A DNA stretch of 21,060 nucleotides from a virus (IMGVR_UViG_3300028925_007497:1-21060), one strand, 5' to 3'; numbered from the stretch's first letter, positions 4,036 to 14,008 are shown. The notes: a model not told the origin generated them from the sequence alone. Translations and numbers: made by a program.

Positions 4036-5508
4036 ATGTCTGAAAATTACTTTATGGGTCTTGACGGATTCGTATGGTTTACTGGTGTTGTTGAAGATAG
4101 AAACGACCCAGATAAACTTGGTCGGGTTCGTGTTCGTTGTCTTGGATTTCATACAGAGGATCTAGTTGATATACCAACCGCAGACTTGCCGTGGGCAACT
4201 GTTATGCATCCTGTTACTGATCCCTCAATGCAAGGACTAGGCAACAGCCCTTCCTTTCTTGTTGAAGGTAGTTGGGTAATCGGTTTCTTTTCTGATGCAA
4301 ATTTAAAACAACAACCTATCATAATAGGAAGCCTGCCGGGCATACCACTTGATGGTGCTGACCCAACAAAAGGATTTAATGATCCTCGTAGTGCAAATTC
4401 CTTTCAAGAAGATTATCTAGGAACTCCATCATATGGCCCCTATCCTGTAGATGGTGAAGAATACGATATGCCGTCTGGTCATAGTATTGGTGAATCAGAT
4501 ACAAATAAACTTGCACAAGGACAATATTCTGAAGAACACGATGCACTTATAAGAAGAAGAACCAATCAACAAAAAGATATTCCAACTGCAACGCAACCCA
4601 ATTTATCTACAGTATCGGATAGTGCAGTAATTGAAACTCGGAGTACTTTTAACGAACCAGACCCCAAAGGTATTCTTGAAAATGCAGATCCATATTTTTC
4701 TTCACAATATCCATACAACCATGTATTTGAATCTGAGTCTGGACACATTACAGAAATAGATGATTCGCCCGGCGGTGAAAGAATATTAAAAGAACACAAG
4801 TCTGGAACATACGAAGAAATAATTGCAAACGGAAGCAAGACAGTAAAAGTTATCGGTGATAATTGTGAAATCATTATGGGTGGTTCAGATGTTTATATTG
4901 CTGGTGCAGTTAATCTAACAATAGGTGGAACTGTTCGTCATCTTGTCAAGGGTGATTATCATTTAGAAGTTGAAGGAAACTATACGCAAAAGATACACAA
5001 GAATATGCGTACAAAAATTGGAGCTGGTGTTTCTGGTGGAAACCTTGAAGAAGAAATAAAAGGAAATCACGCATTTAATATTTCAAATAATATTAAGGGG
5101 CGTATCGGAGAAGATGTTGATGTTACCACAGAAGGTAATGAACAAAGAATTAATAACGGAACATATAAGTTGGTAGCAAAGAGTAATATTTTTGCAGCTA
5201 CAACTGGTGGTACTTTAACACTTAATGCTAGTGGTAATGTTTCGATTGATACTACCTCTGGTATTATGTCAATCAAATCTGGTACAACTTTAAATATGAA
5301 ATCTGCAACTGCAATGACTGTTGGTTCAGAAACTACATTTACTGGAACATCAACTGGCATTGGAACATTTACATTCTCTGGTGATGGAAGTAACTTTATT
5401 GCAAACAATGGGTCTAGTGTTGCTATCGGTCTTACAACTCATACTCATACTCAAGATGCAGATAGTGATGGTGATACACAGGCAACTACAAATGTGCCTA
5501 ACGCTTAG
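4036..5508 (+). CDS. 5: Baseplate hub/tail spike protein, T4 gp5-like without lysozyme domain
   Basis: The N-terminal ~125 residues match the OB-fold domain of T4 gp5 and VgrG proteins (FTGVVEDRNDPDKLGRVRVR; LPWATVMHP; VEGSWVIGFFSD; PIIIGSLPG). From about residue 235 the sequence is the start of the VgrG-like spike (VFESESGHITEIDDSPGGER) and then short, Gly/Asn-rich strand repeats expected for the triple-stranded beta-helix needle. Residues 468-472 (THTHT) near the C-terminus are typical metal-binding tip histidines. T4 gp5 (575 aa) has a lysozyme domain between these parts; here the ~110-residue linker is polar and shows none of it, as I recall for cyanophage gp5. The trimer should form the central spike below the tail tube. 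First gene after the late promoter at 4009, with AAGGAG as ribosome site. Confidence 0.93.
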   Translation: MSENYFMGLDGFVWFTGVVEDRNDPDKLGRVRVRCLGFHTEDLVDIPTADLPWATVMHPVTDPSMQGLGNSPSFLVEGSWVIGFFSDANLKQQPIIIGSLPGIPLDGADPTKGFNDPRSANSFQEDYLGTPSYGPYPVDGEEYDMPSGHSIGESDTNKLAQGQYSEEHDALIRRRTNQQKDIPTATQPNLSTVSDSAVIETRSTFNEPDPKGILENADPYFSSQYPYNHVFESESGHITEIDDSPGGERILKEHKSGTYEEIIANGSKTVKVIGDNCEIIMGGSDVYIAGAVNLTIGGTVRHLVKGDYHLEVEGNYTQKIHKNMRTKIGAGVSGGNLEEEIKGNHAFNISNNIKGRIGEDVDVTTEGNEQRINNGTYKLVAKSNIFAATTGGTLTLNASGNVSIDTTSGIMSIKSGTTLNMKSATAMTVGSETTFTGTSTGIGTFTFSGDGSNFIANNGSSVAIGLTTHTHTQDADSDGDTQATTNVPNA

Positions 5509-5518
5509 GAAAGTATAG

Positions 5519-6757
5519 ATGTCAAATTTTAAAATACCCGATCTCTGTGGTGCAAGTCCTGAACTTAATCTTGCGTCATCGAAGATTGCAGATTTAGAAT
5601 CACAAATAACTTCACAGATAAATGCAGAGGCATCTGCTGCAAAGGCTGCTATTGAGAGCAAACTTACAGATGTCAAATTAGGACTTGATGGACTTGTTCC
5701 AGATTTACCAGAACTACCAAATCTAAATTTTCAATCAGAACTTACAAGTCTTATATCTTTTGACATATCAACTCCACAGGGGTTGACACAGTACACATCA
5801 AAACTCAATGATTTAAAATTAAAGTTTGGTGATACCCTTACTAAGTCTGGAAAAGATTTTGATAGTTTAGTATCATCTGCAACTGATGCTATTTCTGGTG
5901 GTGGAAATGTTTGTGGAGTTGTACCTAATCTTGAATTGCCTGCAGCAGGCGGAGAGGTTTTAGAAAAAGCAGAAGGTGTAAAGGCTGCACTTGAAAATGC
6001 TATAGATGAAGAAGTTTCAACTGTATCAGATAATGTTAATGCAACTGCACTAAAGGCTGAACTAGAATCTACAACTGCATCATACGCAGATAAAACCACA
6101 TATGAAATAACTGAAAAATCAACAAAGATAACAACACCTGCTGGAACTAAAGTATCAGCTACTACAAAATCTGATGCTGGTGCTTCGGGATATTCTGAAA
6201 AAGGATTTGCTTATAAAAAAGGCAAAAAAACACTTGTCTATATTAGTCCAGAATTTCGAGCAATAATGGATTTAAAAACACCAGATGGAAAACCTGTAGG
6301 TGGTGTGGCTAACAAAGCAAGAAAATACAAAGACTTTGATATACCAATTGATGCTGTCCAATGGATTAACGAAGAAGCATTTGATTATAGTGAGCTCAGT
6401 GATTTTATTGAAAAAGAAATATACTTCCCAATGCCAACCAAGATTTTAAGTGCTGGTGCTGTAGAAGTTAGGTTAAATGACGCAGGCACTAAAGTAATAA
6501 CAAAAGGTCTTATATATCGTTTAAGTCTGGCCAATGCTTATTTAAAAAGAATCAAGAGTGGGGTGAAAGGTAAGGATAATGTCACAAAAAACCTCGCTGC
6601 TTTAAATGTAAGTATTGTTCAGGAGGAATTCTCGGCAATCCTTGCATTTGCGTTTGATGGCGAACAATATGACTTAGCAGAAGGTACTTGGGATTATATA
6701 AAAATAATTTATGAATATAATGAAAAAATAGATGCAGGAATTAAAAAAGACGAGTAA
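5519..6757 (+). CDS. Unrecognised structural protein between gp5 and gp25 (412 aa)
   Basis: The gene starts ten bases after gp5, with AGGAAAG as ribosome site. The N-terminal ~200 residues are predicted helical and Ala/Ser/Leu-rich (for example QITSQINAEASAAKAAIES at about 28-46), with a Gly-rich patch and GNVCGVVPNLELP near 130. The C-terminal ~170 residues look like a mixed alpha/beta globular domain (YISPEFRAIMDLKTPDGKP...; FDYSELSDFIEKEIYFP; AILAFAFDGEQYDLAEGTW). I do not recognise a family. Its place inside the baseplate operon makes a virion or tail-assembly role likely. The helical front could act as a scaffold or a hub-associated rod, but this is inference. Confidence 0.82.
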   Translation: MSNFKIPDLCGASPELNLASSKIADLESQITSQINAEASAAKAAIESKLTDVKLGLDGLVPDLPELPNLNFQSELTSLISFDISTPQGLTQYTSKLNDLKLKFGDTLTKSGKDFDSLVSSATDAISGGGNVCGVVPNLELPAAGGEVLEKAEGVKAALENAIDEEVSTVSDNVNATALKAELESTTASYADKTTYEITEKSTKITTPAGTKVSATTKSDAGASGYSEKGFAYKKGKKTLVYISPEFRAIMDLKTPDGKPVGGVANKARKYKDFDIPIDAVQWINEEAFDYSELSDFIEKEIYFPMPTKILSAGAVEVRLNDAGTKVITKGLIYRLSLANAYLKRIKSGVKGKDNVTKNLAALNVSIVQEEFSAILAFAFDGEQYDLAEGTWDYIKIIYEYNEKIDAGIKKDE

Positions 6758-6797
6758 TAAATTTCCTAAATAGTATATAAACTAGGGGTTCTTACAG

Positions 6798-7226
6798 ATG
6801 GCGCAGTATGATGCAACAACAACCAATAATAGCAAACGTAGTGCTAGGATATATTCAGACATAGATTTGTTCTTTGGAAAAAAAACTTCCAATGATGATA
6901 TTCAAAGCATTACTGATATTAAAGCTGTTAAGCGTTCTGTTCGTAATCTGGTATTAACTAATCATTATGAAAAACCATTCCACCCAGAGATTGGTTCTGG
7001 TGTTCGCGATATGTTGTTTGAAAACATGACTCCAATTACAGCACAGATACTTTCAAGAAAGATTGAAGATGTAATTAATAACTTTGAACCAAGAGTAAGA
7101 TTAGTAGGTATTACAGCAAACCCAAATTTGGATAAAAACTCATACGAAGTTTCGATAGAATTTTATGTCGTTAATGCTCCCACAGAATTAGTTGACCTAT
7201 CCATAATGTTAGAGAGATTACGATAA
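6798..7226 (+). CDS. 25: Baseplate wedge protein gp25
   Basis: At 142 residues it is close to T4 gp25 (132 aa). The conserved features are visible: ARIYSDIDLFF near the start, VKRSVRNLVLTNHYEKPFHPEIGSGVRDMLFE (about 44-75), and the EPR motif at 97-99 (NFEPRVRL) typical of the gp25/GpW family. gp25 joins gp6 in the inner wedge and is linked to starting sheath assembly; related proteins (TssE) act in type VI secretion. It is preceded by a 40-base gap with an AGGGG ribosome site, wider than other junctions here, and it overlaps gp6 by one base (TAATG at 7224-7228). Confidence 0.95.
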   Translation: MAQYDATTTNNSKRSARIYSDIDLFFGKKTSNDDIQSITDIKAVKRSVRNLVLTNHYEKPFHPEIGSGVRDMLFENMTPITAQILSRKIEDVINNFEPRVRLVGITANPNLDKNSYEVSIEFYVVNAPTELVDLSIMLERLR

Positions 7227-9163
7227 TGGCCGTAAATGAAAAAAGACTTAGAGTAACAGAGCTTGACTTTGATGATATTAAAGGCAACCTAAAAACTTTT
7301 CTAAAAGCACAGAACCAGTTTACCGACTATGACTTTGAGGGTTCTGGTATGAGTGTTCTTTTAGATACGCTTGCATACAATACACACTATATGGCTTACA
7401 ATGCTAATATGGTTGCAAACGAAATGTTTCTAGATAGTGCATCTTTACGATCAAGTGTAGTTTCACACGCAAAGAAATTAGGATACGAAGTATCATCTTG
7501 TCGCGCCCCTCAAGCAACAGTTAATATATCTCTTGCAACAAATCTACCAACAAGGACAATGCCGGCAGGAACAACATTCACCTCTTCAGTAAATGGTGTA
7601 AATTATAATTTTGTTACAGTCGCTGATATAACATCTAGTAACTCTGGTAGTTCTGTAAACTTTGACAGCACAACAATATATGAAGGAACATTTATTACAT
7701 CCAAGTATCTAGTAGATAGTTCTGATGTAGACCAAAGATTTATTATTGATGACGCAAGAGCGGACACCACAACACTTAGTGTAAAAGTACAAACATCTGC
7801 AAGTGATACTTTCGTAAGAACATACACTAAGGCAACAGACATTTCTCAACTTACTGATTCTAGTACAGTATACTTTATACAAGAAGTAGAAATAGGAAAG
7901 TTTGAAGTATACTTTGGTGATGGTGTTTTAAGTCAAGCGGTATCTGATGGAAACATTGTTACTTTAGAATATGTTGTTACAAATAAAGGTGTGTCAAATG
8001 GTGCAAGAGCATTTACATCATCTTCAGCAATTAATGCTATAACCGATATTACTGTAACAACAGTAGCTATCGCGAGTGGTGGTGCTGAGGCGGAATCAAT
8101 AGCATCTGTTAAATTAAACGCACCCTTAGATTTTGCAGCACAAGGTCGTGCAGTTACAACAAATGATTACAAGACTTATGTTAATAAACTTTTTGCAAAT
8201 ACTCAAGCGGTTTCTGTTTGGGGTGGTGAAGACGGAAGTTATGATACAAGTACAGGGGTAAGTTCTACACCAGAGTATGGTAAGGTTTTTATCTCTATTA
8301 AGTCTACTACTGGAAACAATCTAACTGATGCACAGAAATCAAATTTGGTTACTGCATTATCTCCATATAAAGTATCTTCTGTTACTCCTGTAATCGTTGA
8401 TGCAGAAACAACATATCTTATTTTAAAAACAACGGTTCAATATGATTCTAGTTCAACTACACTTATTGATTCACAGTTGGCAACAAAAGTAAGTGCTACT
8501 ATTTCAAGTTATAACACAAGTGATTTGCAAACTTTCAATGCTCCCTTTAGACACTCAAGGTTACTAGGACTGATTGATAATACAGATAGTTCTATTTTGA
8601 ATAATACAACAACAGTTACACTGGCGAAATATGTTGTACCAACATTAAATGTATCAACATCTTATATCTTAAACTTTAACAACACATTTTTCAATCCACA
8701 CTCTGGACACAACTCAGCTGGTGGTGGTATTGTTTCTTCAACAGGGTTCTTAATGAGTTCTGTTGATTCAACAAAAGAATATTTCTTTGACGATGATGGA
8801 GCTGGTAATATTAGAATTTATTATTTAGTTTCTGGTACAAGACTTTATCATAGTACTACTGCTGGAACAATAGATTATGTAAATGGAAAGATAACAGTAA
8901 ATTCAATTATGATTTCTGCTGTGTCTGATGTTGATGGTGTAGTTTCTACACAAGTTCGCGTTACAGTAATTCCAAGTTCGTATGATGTTGTTCCTGTGAG
9001 GAATCAGATTCTTGAACTTGATGCGGTGAACTCTACTGTTGTTGCTTCTATTGATGCAACAGCGGCAACTGGTATTGGTTATACAACAACAACAACTACA
9101 GCGGGAACAACTACAACAACGGTGTCGACTACCCCATCTTCATCAACTTCATCGGCGTACTAA
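7226..9163 (+). CDS. 6: Baseplate wedge protein gp6
   Basis: Its length (645 aa) matches T4 gp6 (660 aa). The N-terminal region carries the conserved section LRVTELDFDDIKGNLKTFLK ... GSGMSVLLDTLAYNTHYMAYNANM ... EMFLDSASLRSSVVSHAKKLGY (about 8-88). The central region (GRAVTTNDYKTYVNKLF; VWGGED; YGKVFISIKS, about 310-375) is the gpJ/gp6-type domain. gp6 dimers link neighbouring wedges into the baseplate ring. The start overlaps the gp25 stop, which indicates coupled translation. The last ~28 residues are a Thr/Ser run, encoded in part by an ACA triplet repeat (9083-9096) that may vary in length by slippage. Confidence 0.94.
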   Translation: MAVNEKRLRVTELDFDDIKGNLKTFLKAQNQFTDYDFEGSGMSVLLDTLAYNTHYMAYNANMVANEMFLDSASLRSSVVSHAKKLGYEVSSCRAPQATVNISLATNLPTRTMPAGTTFTSSVNGVNYNFVTVADITSSNSGSSVNFDSTTIYEGTFITSKYLVDSSDVDQRFIIDDARADTTTLSVKVQTSASDTFVRTYTKATDISQLTDSSTVYFIQEVEIGKFEVYFGDGVLSQAVSDGNIVTLEYVVTNKGVSNGARAFTSSSAINAITDITVTTVAIASGGAEAESIASVKLNAPLDFAAQGRAVTTNDYKTYVNKLFANTQAVSVWGGEDGSYDTSTGVSSTPEYGKVFISIKSTTGNNLTDAQKSNLVTALSPYKVSSVTPVIVDAETTYLILKTTVQYDSSSTTLIDSQLATKVSATISSYNTSDLQTFNAPFRHSRLLGLIDNTDSSILNNTTTVTLAKYVVPTLNVSTSYILNFNNTFFNPHSGHNSAGGGIVSSTGFLMSSVDSTKEYFFDDDGAGNIRIYYLVSGTRLYHSTTAGTIDYVNGKITVNSIMISAVSDVDGVVSTQVRVTVIPSSYDVVPVRNQILELDAVNSTVVASIDATAATGIGYTTTTTTAGTTTTTVSTTPSSSTSSAY

Positions 9164-9166
9164 TAA

Positions 9167-12100
9167 ATGTCTGAGAATAAATCAAAATTTACTACTAAGG
9201 TTTCTCCCCTGATCGAAGGGCAAGTTCCCGACTTTGTTCAAGCAGACCATCCAGTATTTGTAAATTTTGTAAAAGATTACTTTCAATATCTTGAGGCGGG
9301 TAGATTAACTCTTACTGCCAATGTTGATTATGTTTCATTAGAAACAATTACTACGGCATACATCTTAGAAGAAAGTGGTGACAGAATTGTTACTGAACTT
9401 GGAGCTGGTACTCTAGGTCAGTTTGTAAATGGTGAAACTGTTACTGGTAGTTTATCAAAGGCAACTGCAAAAGTTCTTGTTGATGATTCTAGAAACTCAT
9501 ATCTTTATGTTACTGGACAACAATTATTTCAAACTGGAGAAACTATAACTGGTGGAACATCTGGTTCTACTGGTACGGTTGATTCATATCAAGCAAACCC
9601 AATTCAAAGTATCCAACAGATGTTGGAATATGCAAATGTCGATAACACTCTCTACGATTTCTTAGATAACATGCGTGATGAGTTTATGGAAGCAATTCCA
9701 GAAACGCTTGCAATTGGTGTTAATAAAAGAAATCTAATTAAAAATATTAAAGACCTGTATGCAGCTAAAGGAACATCAGAGGGTCACAAACTCTTTATGC
9801 GTATGTTGTTAGGTGAAGAATCAGAGATTTTCTATCCTAACATCTATATGATGAAACCATCTGCTGGTGAATGGCAAGCTTCAACTGTTCTTAGAGCTGC
9901 AGCGGTAGGTTCTTCTGTAGGAAATGAATTTGTTAATCAGTTAATCACTGGTGGAACTTCTGGTGCTACTGCTATTGTTGAAAAGTCTGTTACCAAACAA
10001 GAAATAAATGAAACATTCAATGACTCTATTATTGAGTTTACAATTGCAGAAATTAAAGGAACCTTTGTTGAAGGAGAAATCATATCTGGTATTTCCACAA
10101 CTAAAGATGTTATCATTTCATTTACTGTACAGGGCATTGTTTCTGATACAGCAATAACAAACGATGGAATACTTTATGAAGATGGTGAGGTTGTTGATGT
10201 AGAACAAATTGGTAATCAATTTGCAAATGTTGTTGTTGATGGTATTAACACTGGTTCGGTAAGCGAACTCTTTGTAGAAACTACTGGTACAAAATTTGAA
10301 GTGGGTGATGCTCTTACATTTACTAAGAACTCATCTGATACAGATGTCAAAGAGGCCACTGGTGTTGTAAGCATAGTTGGTGGTGGTGTCCTTCAAGAGA
10401 CAGGAACAGATACCATTACACTTGAAGCTGCAACTAATACTCAACTAGAATCATTTGCGATTTCACTTGAATTTACTACTTCAGATAATTTTATTGGTGA
10501 TGGTACAACCAAAGTATTTAATCTTGTTAATACAAGTGGAACACTAGACACACTTTATGTAACATTTGATAATGTGGTTTATCCCGCTATCGCATCGGAC
10601 GGTTCTGTAAACTGGAGTGCAACAAACACACAAATAACATTTACATTTTCAGTGGCACTTAATACTAAAATATATGTTCGTGGTAATCTGCAAGACTCTT
10701 TAGTTTTAGATGGAACATCTATTATTACTGTGGATAGTGAAAGTGTTGTTCTGGGTATAGGACATCAAATACTCAGTGAAGAAACTATAGAAGTATCGGA
10801 CACATACACAACTGCAAATGACCAGATTGTTTTAGAGTCTGATACATTCACAAATATTGATGCGGGTGCTACACTAGAATCTGGACACCTAATTAAAGCA
10901 GTAGTGACTGATGGTGGTTTTGGTTATACAAAACTTCCAACGGTTTCTATAACAAGTACCACTGGTGTTAGTGGAAGCATACACGCAACAACTACAGACA
11001 TTGGTTCTATCAAAACAATAAAGATTACTAACACAGGAATTAGATATAGTGTCAGTAATCCACCAGAACCATTATTCAGAGCTCACTTTGTTCTTAAAGA
11101 TGTGTCGGGTACTTTTGCCGCAAGTAACACACTAACCTCATCAGGACACACTGGTGTTGTTAAGGCGTTTGATACTAATACTAAAGTTCTTGACACTACA
11201 TTTGAAAATGTCATAAGAGTTGAACAGGAACAAACATCAACATTCCAAGAAGGTATTCAACTTGAACAAGCTACAGAGTTGCTTCTTCCCGAAGGTATTC
11301 TTCTTGAAGACGAACAAGAATTTAATGATACAGGAAGTATTCTTTTAAATGGTTCTGGAGTATTTACTCCATCTCCTAAATCACTAGTATATAAAGTTCA
11401 GGTTTACTATGACACAGTACAAGAAAAAAATGTGTTTTTTATTAATGGTGTATCACAACCAGAATTAGTTTTATATGAAGGCAACACTTATTACTTTGAT
11501 TTATCAGACCCTACACTATACAAGGTTCTTACATCAGGTCAACACATATTAAGATTCTCTGAAACTTCAGGTGGAACTCACAATGGGGGTTCAGCCTATA
11601 CTACTGGTGTAACAACCTCTATTGCATCAATAGCTATTGGTACTGCCGGTGCCTATATTCAAATTGTTGTTGCAGCTAACGCACCCAGACTATACTATTA
11701 TTGCACTAACCACGCTGGTATGGGAGCGGGTATAAGAACTTCAACATATGATACGACTGTTCTTGACGAAGGTTCTAGTATAGTACTAGATGGTGCTGAT
11801 AGAATCGACCACTTCTTCGTGCAAGAAGCTGGTACAACAGGAAATGCAACTGACAGGATTCAACTTGAGAGTGAAGGTTTTGGTGGTTTCTTATTAGACG
11901 AAGCGTTTGATTTAAATCAAAGCAAACTTGTCGCATTACAGGAAGCTGGTAGTAAGTTATTGCATGTGAGTATTCGTAGAGAAAACTCAACTACAAATGC
12001 TAACAGCGATCAATATGTTCTTCTTAATGGAATAGATAGTTCTGGTACAGATGCTAACTCTAAACTTGCAAACGAAGATTTTGGTAATACTCTTGTCTTA

Positions 12101-14008
12101 GACTCTACTGATGCAACTGGTACAGATGCAAGAAATGGATTCTTACTGGACGATGAAACTGGTGCCGGTCAAATTACTCTTGACTCTACTGCAACTGGTT
12201 CAATAGATGCGGGAGATCACATTGTTAATGAAAGCCCAATAGATTTCTCTTTACAAAATCTTACTATCACAGATTCGAGTGGTGCTACTGCTACAATTGT
12301 GACTGCCGATATTGCTACAGGAACATCCACTGTTGCAACAACATCAACCACAGATGCATCTTATGCAAATGCTCAAAACAGACTTGGTGAATCTTTAGTT
12401 CGTATTCAAGACTCTTATTATTATCAAGACTATTCGTATGAAGTTCAGATTGGTGCATCACTCTCCACTTATATTAATGAATTAAAGAAAGCAGTTCACC
12501 CAGCTGGGTTCCAACCATTTGGTAAGGTTACTCTTGCAACGCTAGTCTCTGCTCAAATTGCTACTGCGGGTGCTGGTGTTGCTGCATACACAGGTGATAC
12601 AGATACATTCTCGCCAATCCTTGCATCTACATTCAAGACTATCTTTGACCAACTCTTACAGACAAGACTACAGGCATATCCTGTTGCAGAGATTGGTGTT
12701 CGCGATCAGAAAATTATTCAAGAAGATGGAACTTTGCCGGGCGACAATCTTGTACTTGATGCAAGTGCAGCTTCAACTGATGTAGGTTCAAACATACTCT
12801 TTGAAGATAGTCTAGGTATGGACTTGGAAGATGGCTTCCAAATAAAAGGTGATGGATTGTTATGGGAAAATAATACCGTAACACATAGTTCAGATATAAC
12901 TCATGGCACTGGTACTGGTGGTAGTCATATAATGACAGAGAAGTCATATGCACCTTCAGGTAAAGGTGACAGAGTTCTCGTTAAAGAACTTGTAACAAAG
13001 ATTACTGCAAGACCTTCTCCTAAATTTACAAGAAACTTATTAACATATCTAGCAGAGTATCCATTTGGAAATGAGCTGGGGGGTGATGGTATAATTTTAG
13101 AAGGTTCAACTTTCACTGAAGATGTTCTTCAGTTAGATGGAACACTACCTCTTGACCAAGCAGACACATTCTTTATGTTAGAAGAAGATATTGCTGGCGC
13201 CCTAGACTATGAAACATTTAATATCGCAAGTGAAGGAGATGACGGACATTCTAGAATACTACAAGAAGGTGGAGAGTGGAACTTCCCCGCTGGGTTTGTA
13301 GTAAATGCTGGCGGTAGAATTATTCTTGATGGAAATAATAGTAATGAAGAAACTATTCCTCTTTCTCAGATTGGAAACTATCGTTTCAGTGATATACTGA
13401 AAGAGACTAAGATTGTCATCAATGATGGTAACACAAATAATTTTATTGTTGATGCTGGTACTGATGTCGGTATTGAATTAGAAGGTGCAGACTTAGGACA
13501 ACTCATTTTAAACGGAACAGATGATAACAGCTTAAATGGTGGAAATCATCTTCTACAGGAAACCACAAAAAGAAATAGATTTGACTTAGAAGAAAATGGT
13601 TCTATTGTCGTAGAAAGTTTTGATACTCTTTCAGTTATTGATAAGTTGATAGATGAAACAAACGAAGACATTATTGTATTAGAAGATGCAACGGAATCAC
13701 GCAAGTGGTTCAAGAGTGGATACACCAGTGATACTACTGCTACACTGTCAGCCATTGTACTTGAAACAACAAACATTATTGTAAGTGCTGGTCAAATTCC
13801 CGCAGAAAATTTACTCATAAATAGTAATACTGGTGGACTTCCTTTGGTGCGCTCAGCTGACATTCATGTTAGAGATACTGGCGACATTGCGTTGGAAGAT
13901 GAAACAGATACAACACATGGATTTTTAATCCTAAACAGCACCAGTGGTTCTTCTACTAATGCCGGTGAAAATATCCAGTTTGAGGGTGCAACTGGTATAA
14001 CTTACTAG
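9167..14008 (+). CDS. Very large baseplate/tail structural protein in the gene 7 position (1613 aa)
   Basis: The gene begins three bases after gp6 without a clear ribosome site, so it is probably coupled. The first ~245 residues form a conserved globular part (VPDFVQADHPVFVNFVKDYF; KRNLIKNIKDLYAAKGTSEG; LLGEESEIFYPNIYMM) that I recall from the large protein after gp6 in cyanophages and pelagiphages; by position it may stand for T4 gp7 (1032 aa), but sequence kinship to gp7 is not visible. Several TGxTSGATAxV-like beta repeats follow. Residues ~742-856 form a cupredoxin-like segment (separate entry). From about 690 on, many short repeats with the pattern ILLE.GT..../LLNGT/VLDG occur, probably a long beta-rich arm. 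Near 1085-1290 there are more globular parts (SLVRIQDSYYYQDYSYEV; ELKKAVHPAGFQPFGKVTL). It is likely a wedge/peripheral baseplate component or fibre attachment protein. Confidence 0.82.
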   Translation: MSENKSKFTTKVSPLIEGQVPDFVQADHPVFVNFVKDYFQYLEAGRLTLTANVDYVSLETITTAYILEESGDRIVTELGAGTLGQFVNGETVTGSLSKATAKVLVDDSRNSYLYVTGQQLFQTGETITGGTSGSTGTVDSYQANPIQSIQQMLEYANVDNTLYDFLDNMRDEFMEAIPETLAIGVNKRNLIKNIKDLYAAKGTSEGHKLFMRMLLGEESEIFYPNIYMMKPSAGEWQASTVLRAAAVGSSVGNEFVNQLITGGTSGATAIVEKSVTKQEINETFNDSIIEFTIAEIKGTFVEGEIISGISTTKDVIISFTVQGIVSDTAITNDGILYEDGEVVDVEQIGNQFANVVVDGINTGSVSELFVETTGTKFEVGDALTFTKNSSDTDVKEATGVVSIVGGGVLQETGTDTITLEAATNTQLESFAISLEFTTSDNFIGDGTTKVFNLVNTSGTLDTLYVTFDNVVYPAIASDGSVNWSATNTQITFTFSVALNTKIYVRGNLQDSLVLDGTSIITVDSESVVLGIGHQILSEETIEVSDTYTTANDQIVLESDTFTNIDAGATLESGHLIKAVVTDGGFGYTKLPTVSITSTTGVSGSIHATTTDIGSIKTIKITNTGIRYSVSNPPEPLFRAHFVLKDVSGTFAASNTLTSSGHTGVVKAFDTNTKVLDTTFENVIRVEQEQTSTFQEGIQLEQATELLLPEGILLEDEQEFNDTGSILLNGSGVFTPSPKSLVYKVQVYYDTVQEKNVFFINGVSQPELVLYEGNTYYFDLSDPTLYKVLTSGQHILRFSETSGGTHNGGSAYTTGVTTSIASIAIGTAGAYIQIVVAANAPRLYYYCTNHAGMGAGIRTSTYDTTVLDEGSSIVLDGADRIDHFFVQEAGTTGNATDRIQLESEGFGGFLLDEAFDLNQSKLVALQEAGSKLLHVSIRRENSTTNANSDQYVLLNGIDSSGTDANSKLANEDFGNTLVLDSTDATGTDARNGFLLDDETGAGQITLDSTATGSIDAGDHIVNESPIDFSLQNLTITDSSGATATIVTADIATGTSTVATTSTTDASYANAQNRLGESLVRIQDSYYYQDYSYEVQIGASLSTYINELKKAVHPAGFQPFGKVTLATLVSAQIATAGAGVAAYTGDTDTFSPILASTFKTIFDQLLQTRLQAYPVAEIGVRDQKIIQEDGTLPGDNLVLDASAASTDVGSNILFEDSLGMDLEDGFQIKGDGLLWENNTVTHSSDITHGTGTGGSHIMTEKSYAPSGKGDRVLVKELVTKITARPSPKFTRNLLTYLAEYPFGNELGGDGIILEGSTFTEDVLQLDGTLPLDQADTFFMLEEDIAGALDYETFNIASEGDDGHSRILQEGGEWNFPAGFVVNAGGRIILDGNNSNEETIPLSQIGNYRFSDILKETKIVINDGNTNNFIVDAGTDVGIELEGADLGQLILNGTDDNSLNGGNHLLQETTKRNRFDLEENGSIVVESFDTLSVIDKLIDETNEDIIVLEDATESRKWFKSGYTSDTTATLSAIVLETTNIIVSAGQIPAENLLINSNTGGLPLVRSADIHVRDTGDIALEDETDTTHGFLILNSTSGSSTNAGENIQFEGATGITY
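11390..11734 (+). other. Cupredoxin-like segment inside the large baseplate protein
   Basis: Within the 1613-residue protein, residues ~742-856 read as a beta sandwich (VQVYYD; VFFINGVSQPELVLYEGNTYYFDL) ending in LYYYCTNHAGMGAGI. His793 (GQHILRF), Cys846, His849 and Met852 reproduce the ligand order of type-1 copper sites, and the C-x2-H-x2-M spacing equals that of amicyanin. Similar LYYYC..H.GMGG segments recur in marine phage tail proteins in my memory. Copper binding is not shown; the segment may use the fold only for stability or receptor contact. Confidence 0.6.

Noticed and set aside
6760-6797. Possible late promoter before gp25 (TATATAAACTAGG)
   Set aside because: It does not match TATAAATA well enough. 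The 40-base gap is compatible with simple read-through.
13816-13823. CATAAATA inside the large baseplate gene
   Set aside because: Within coding sequence and more than 200 bases from the next start, where an exact late promoter already exists at 14018.
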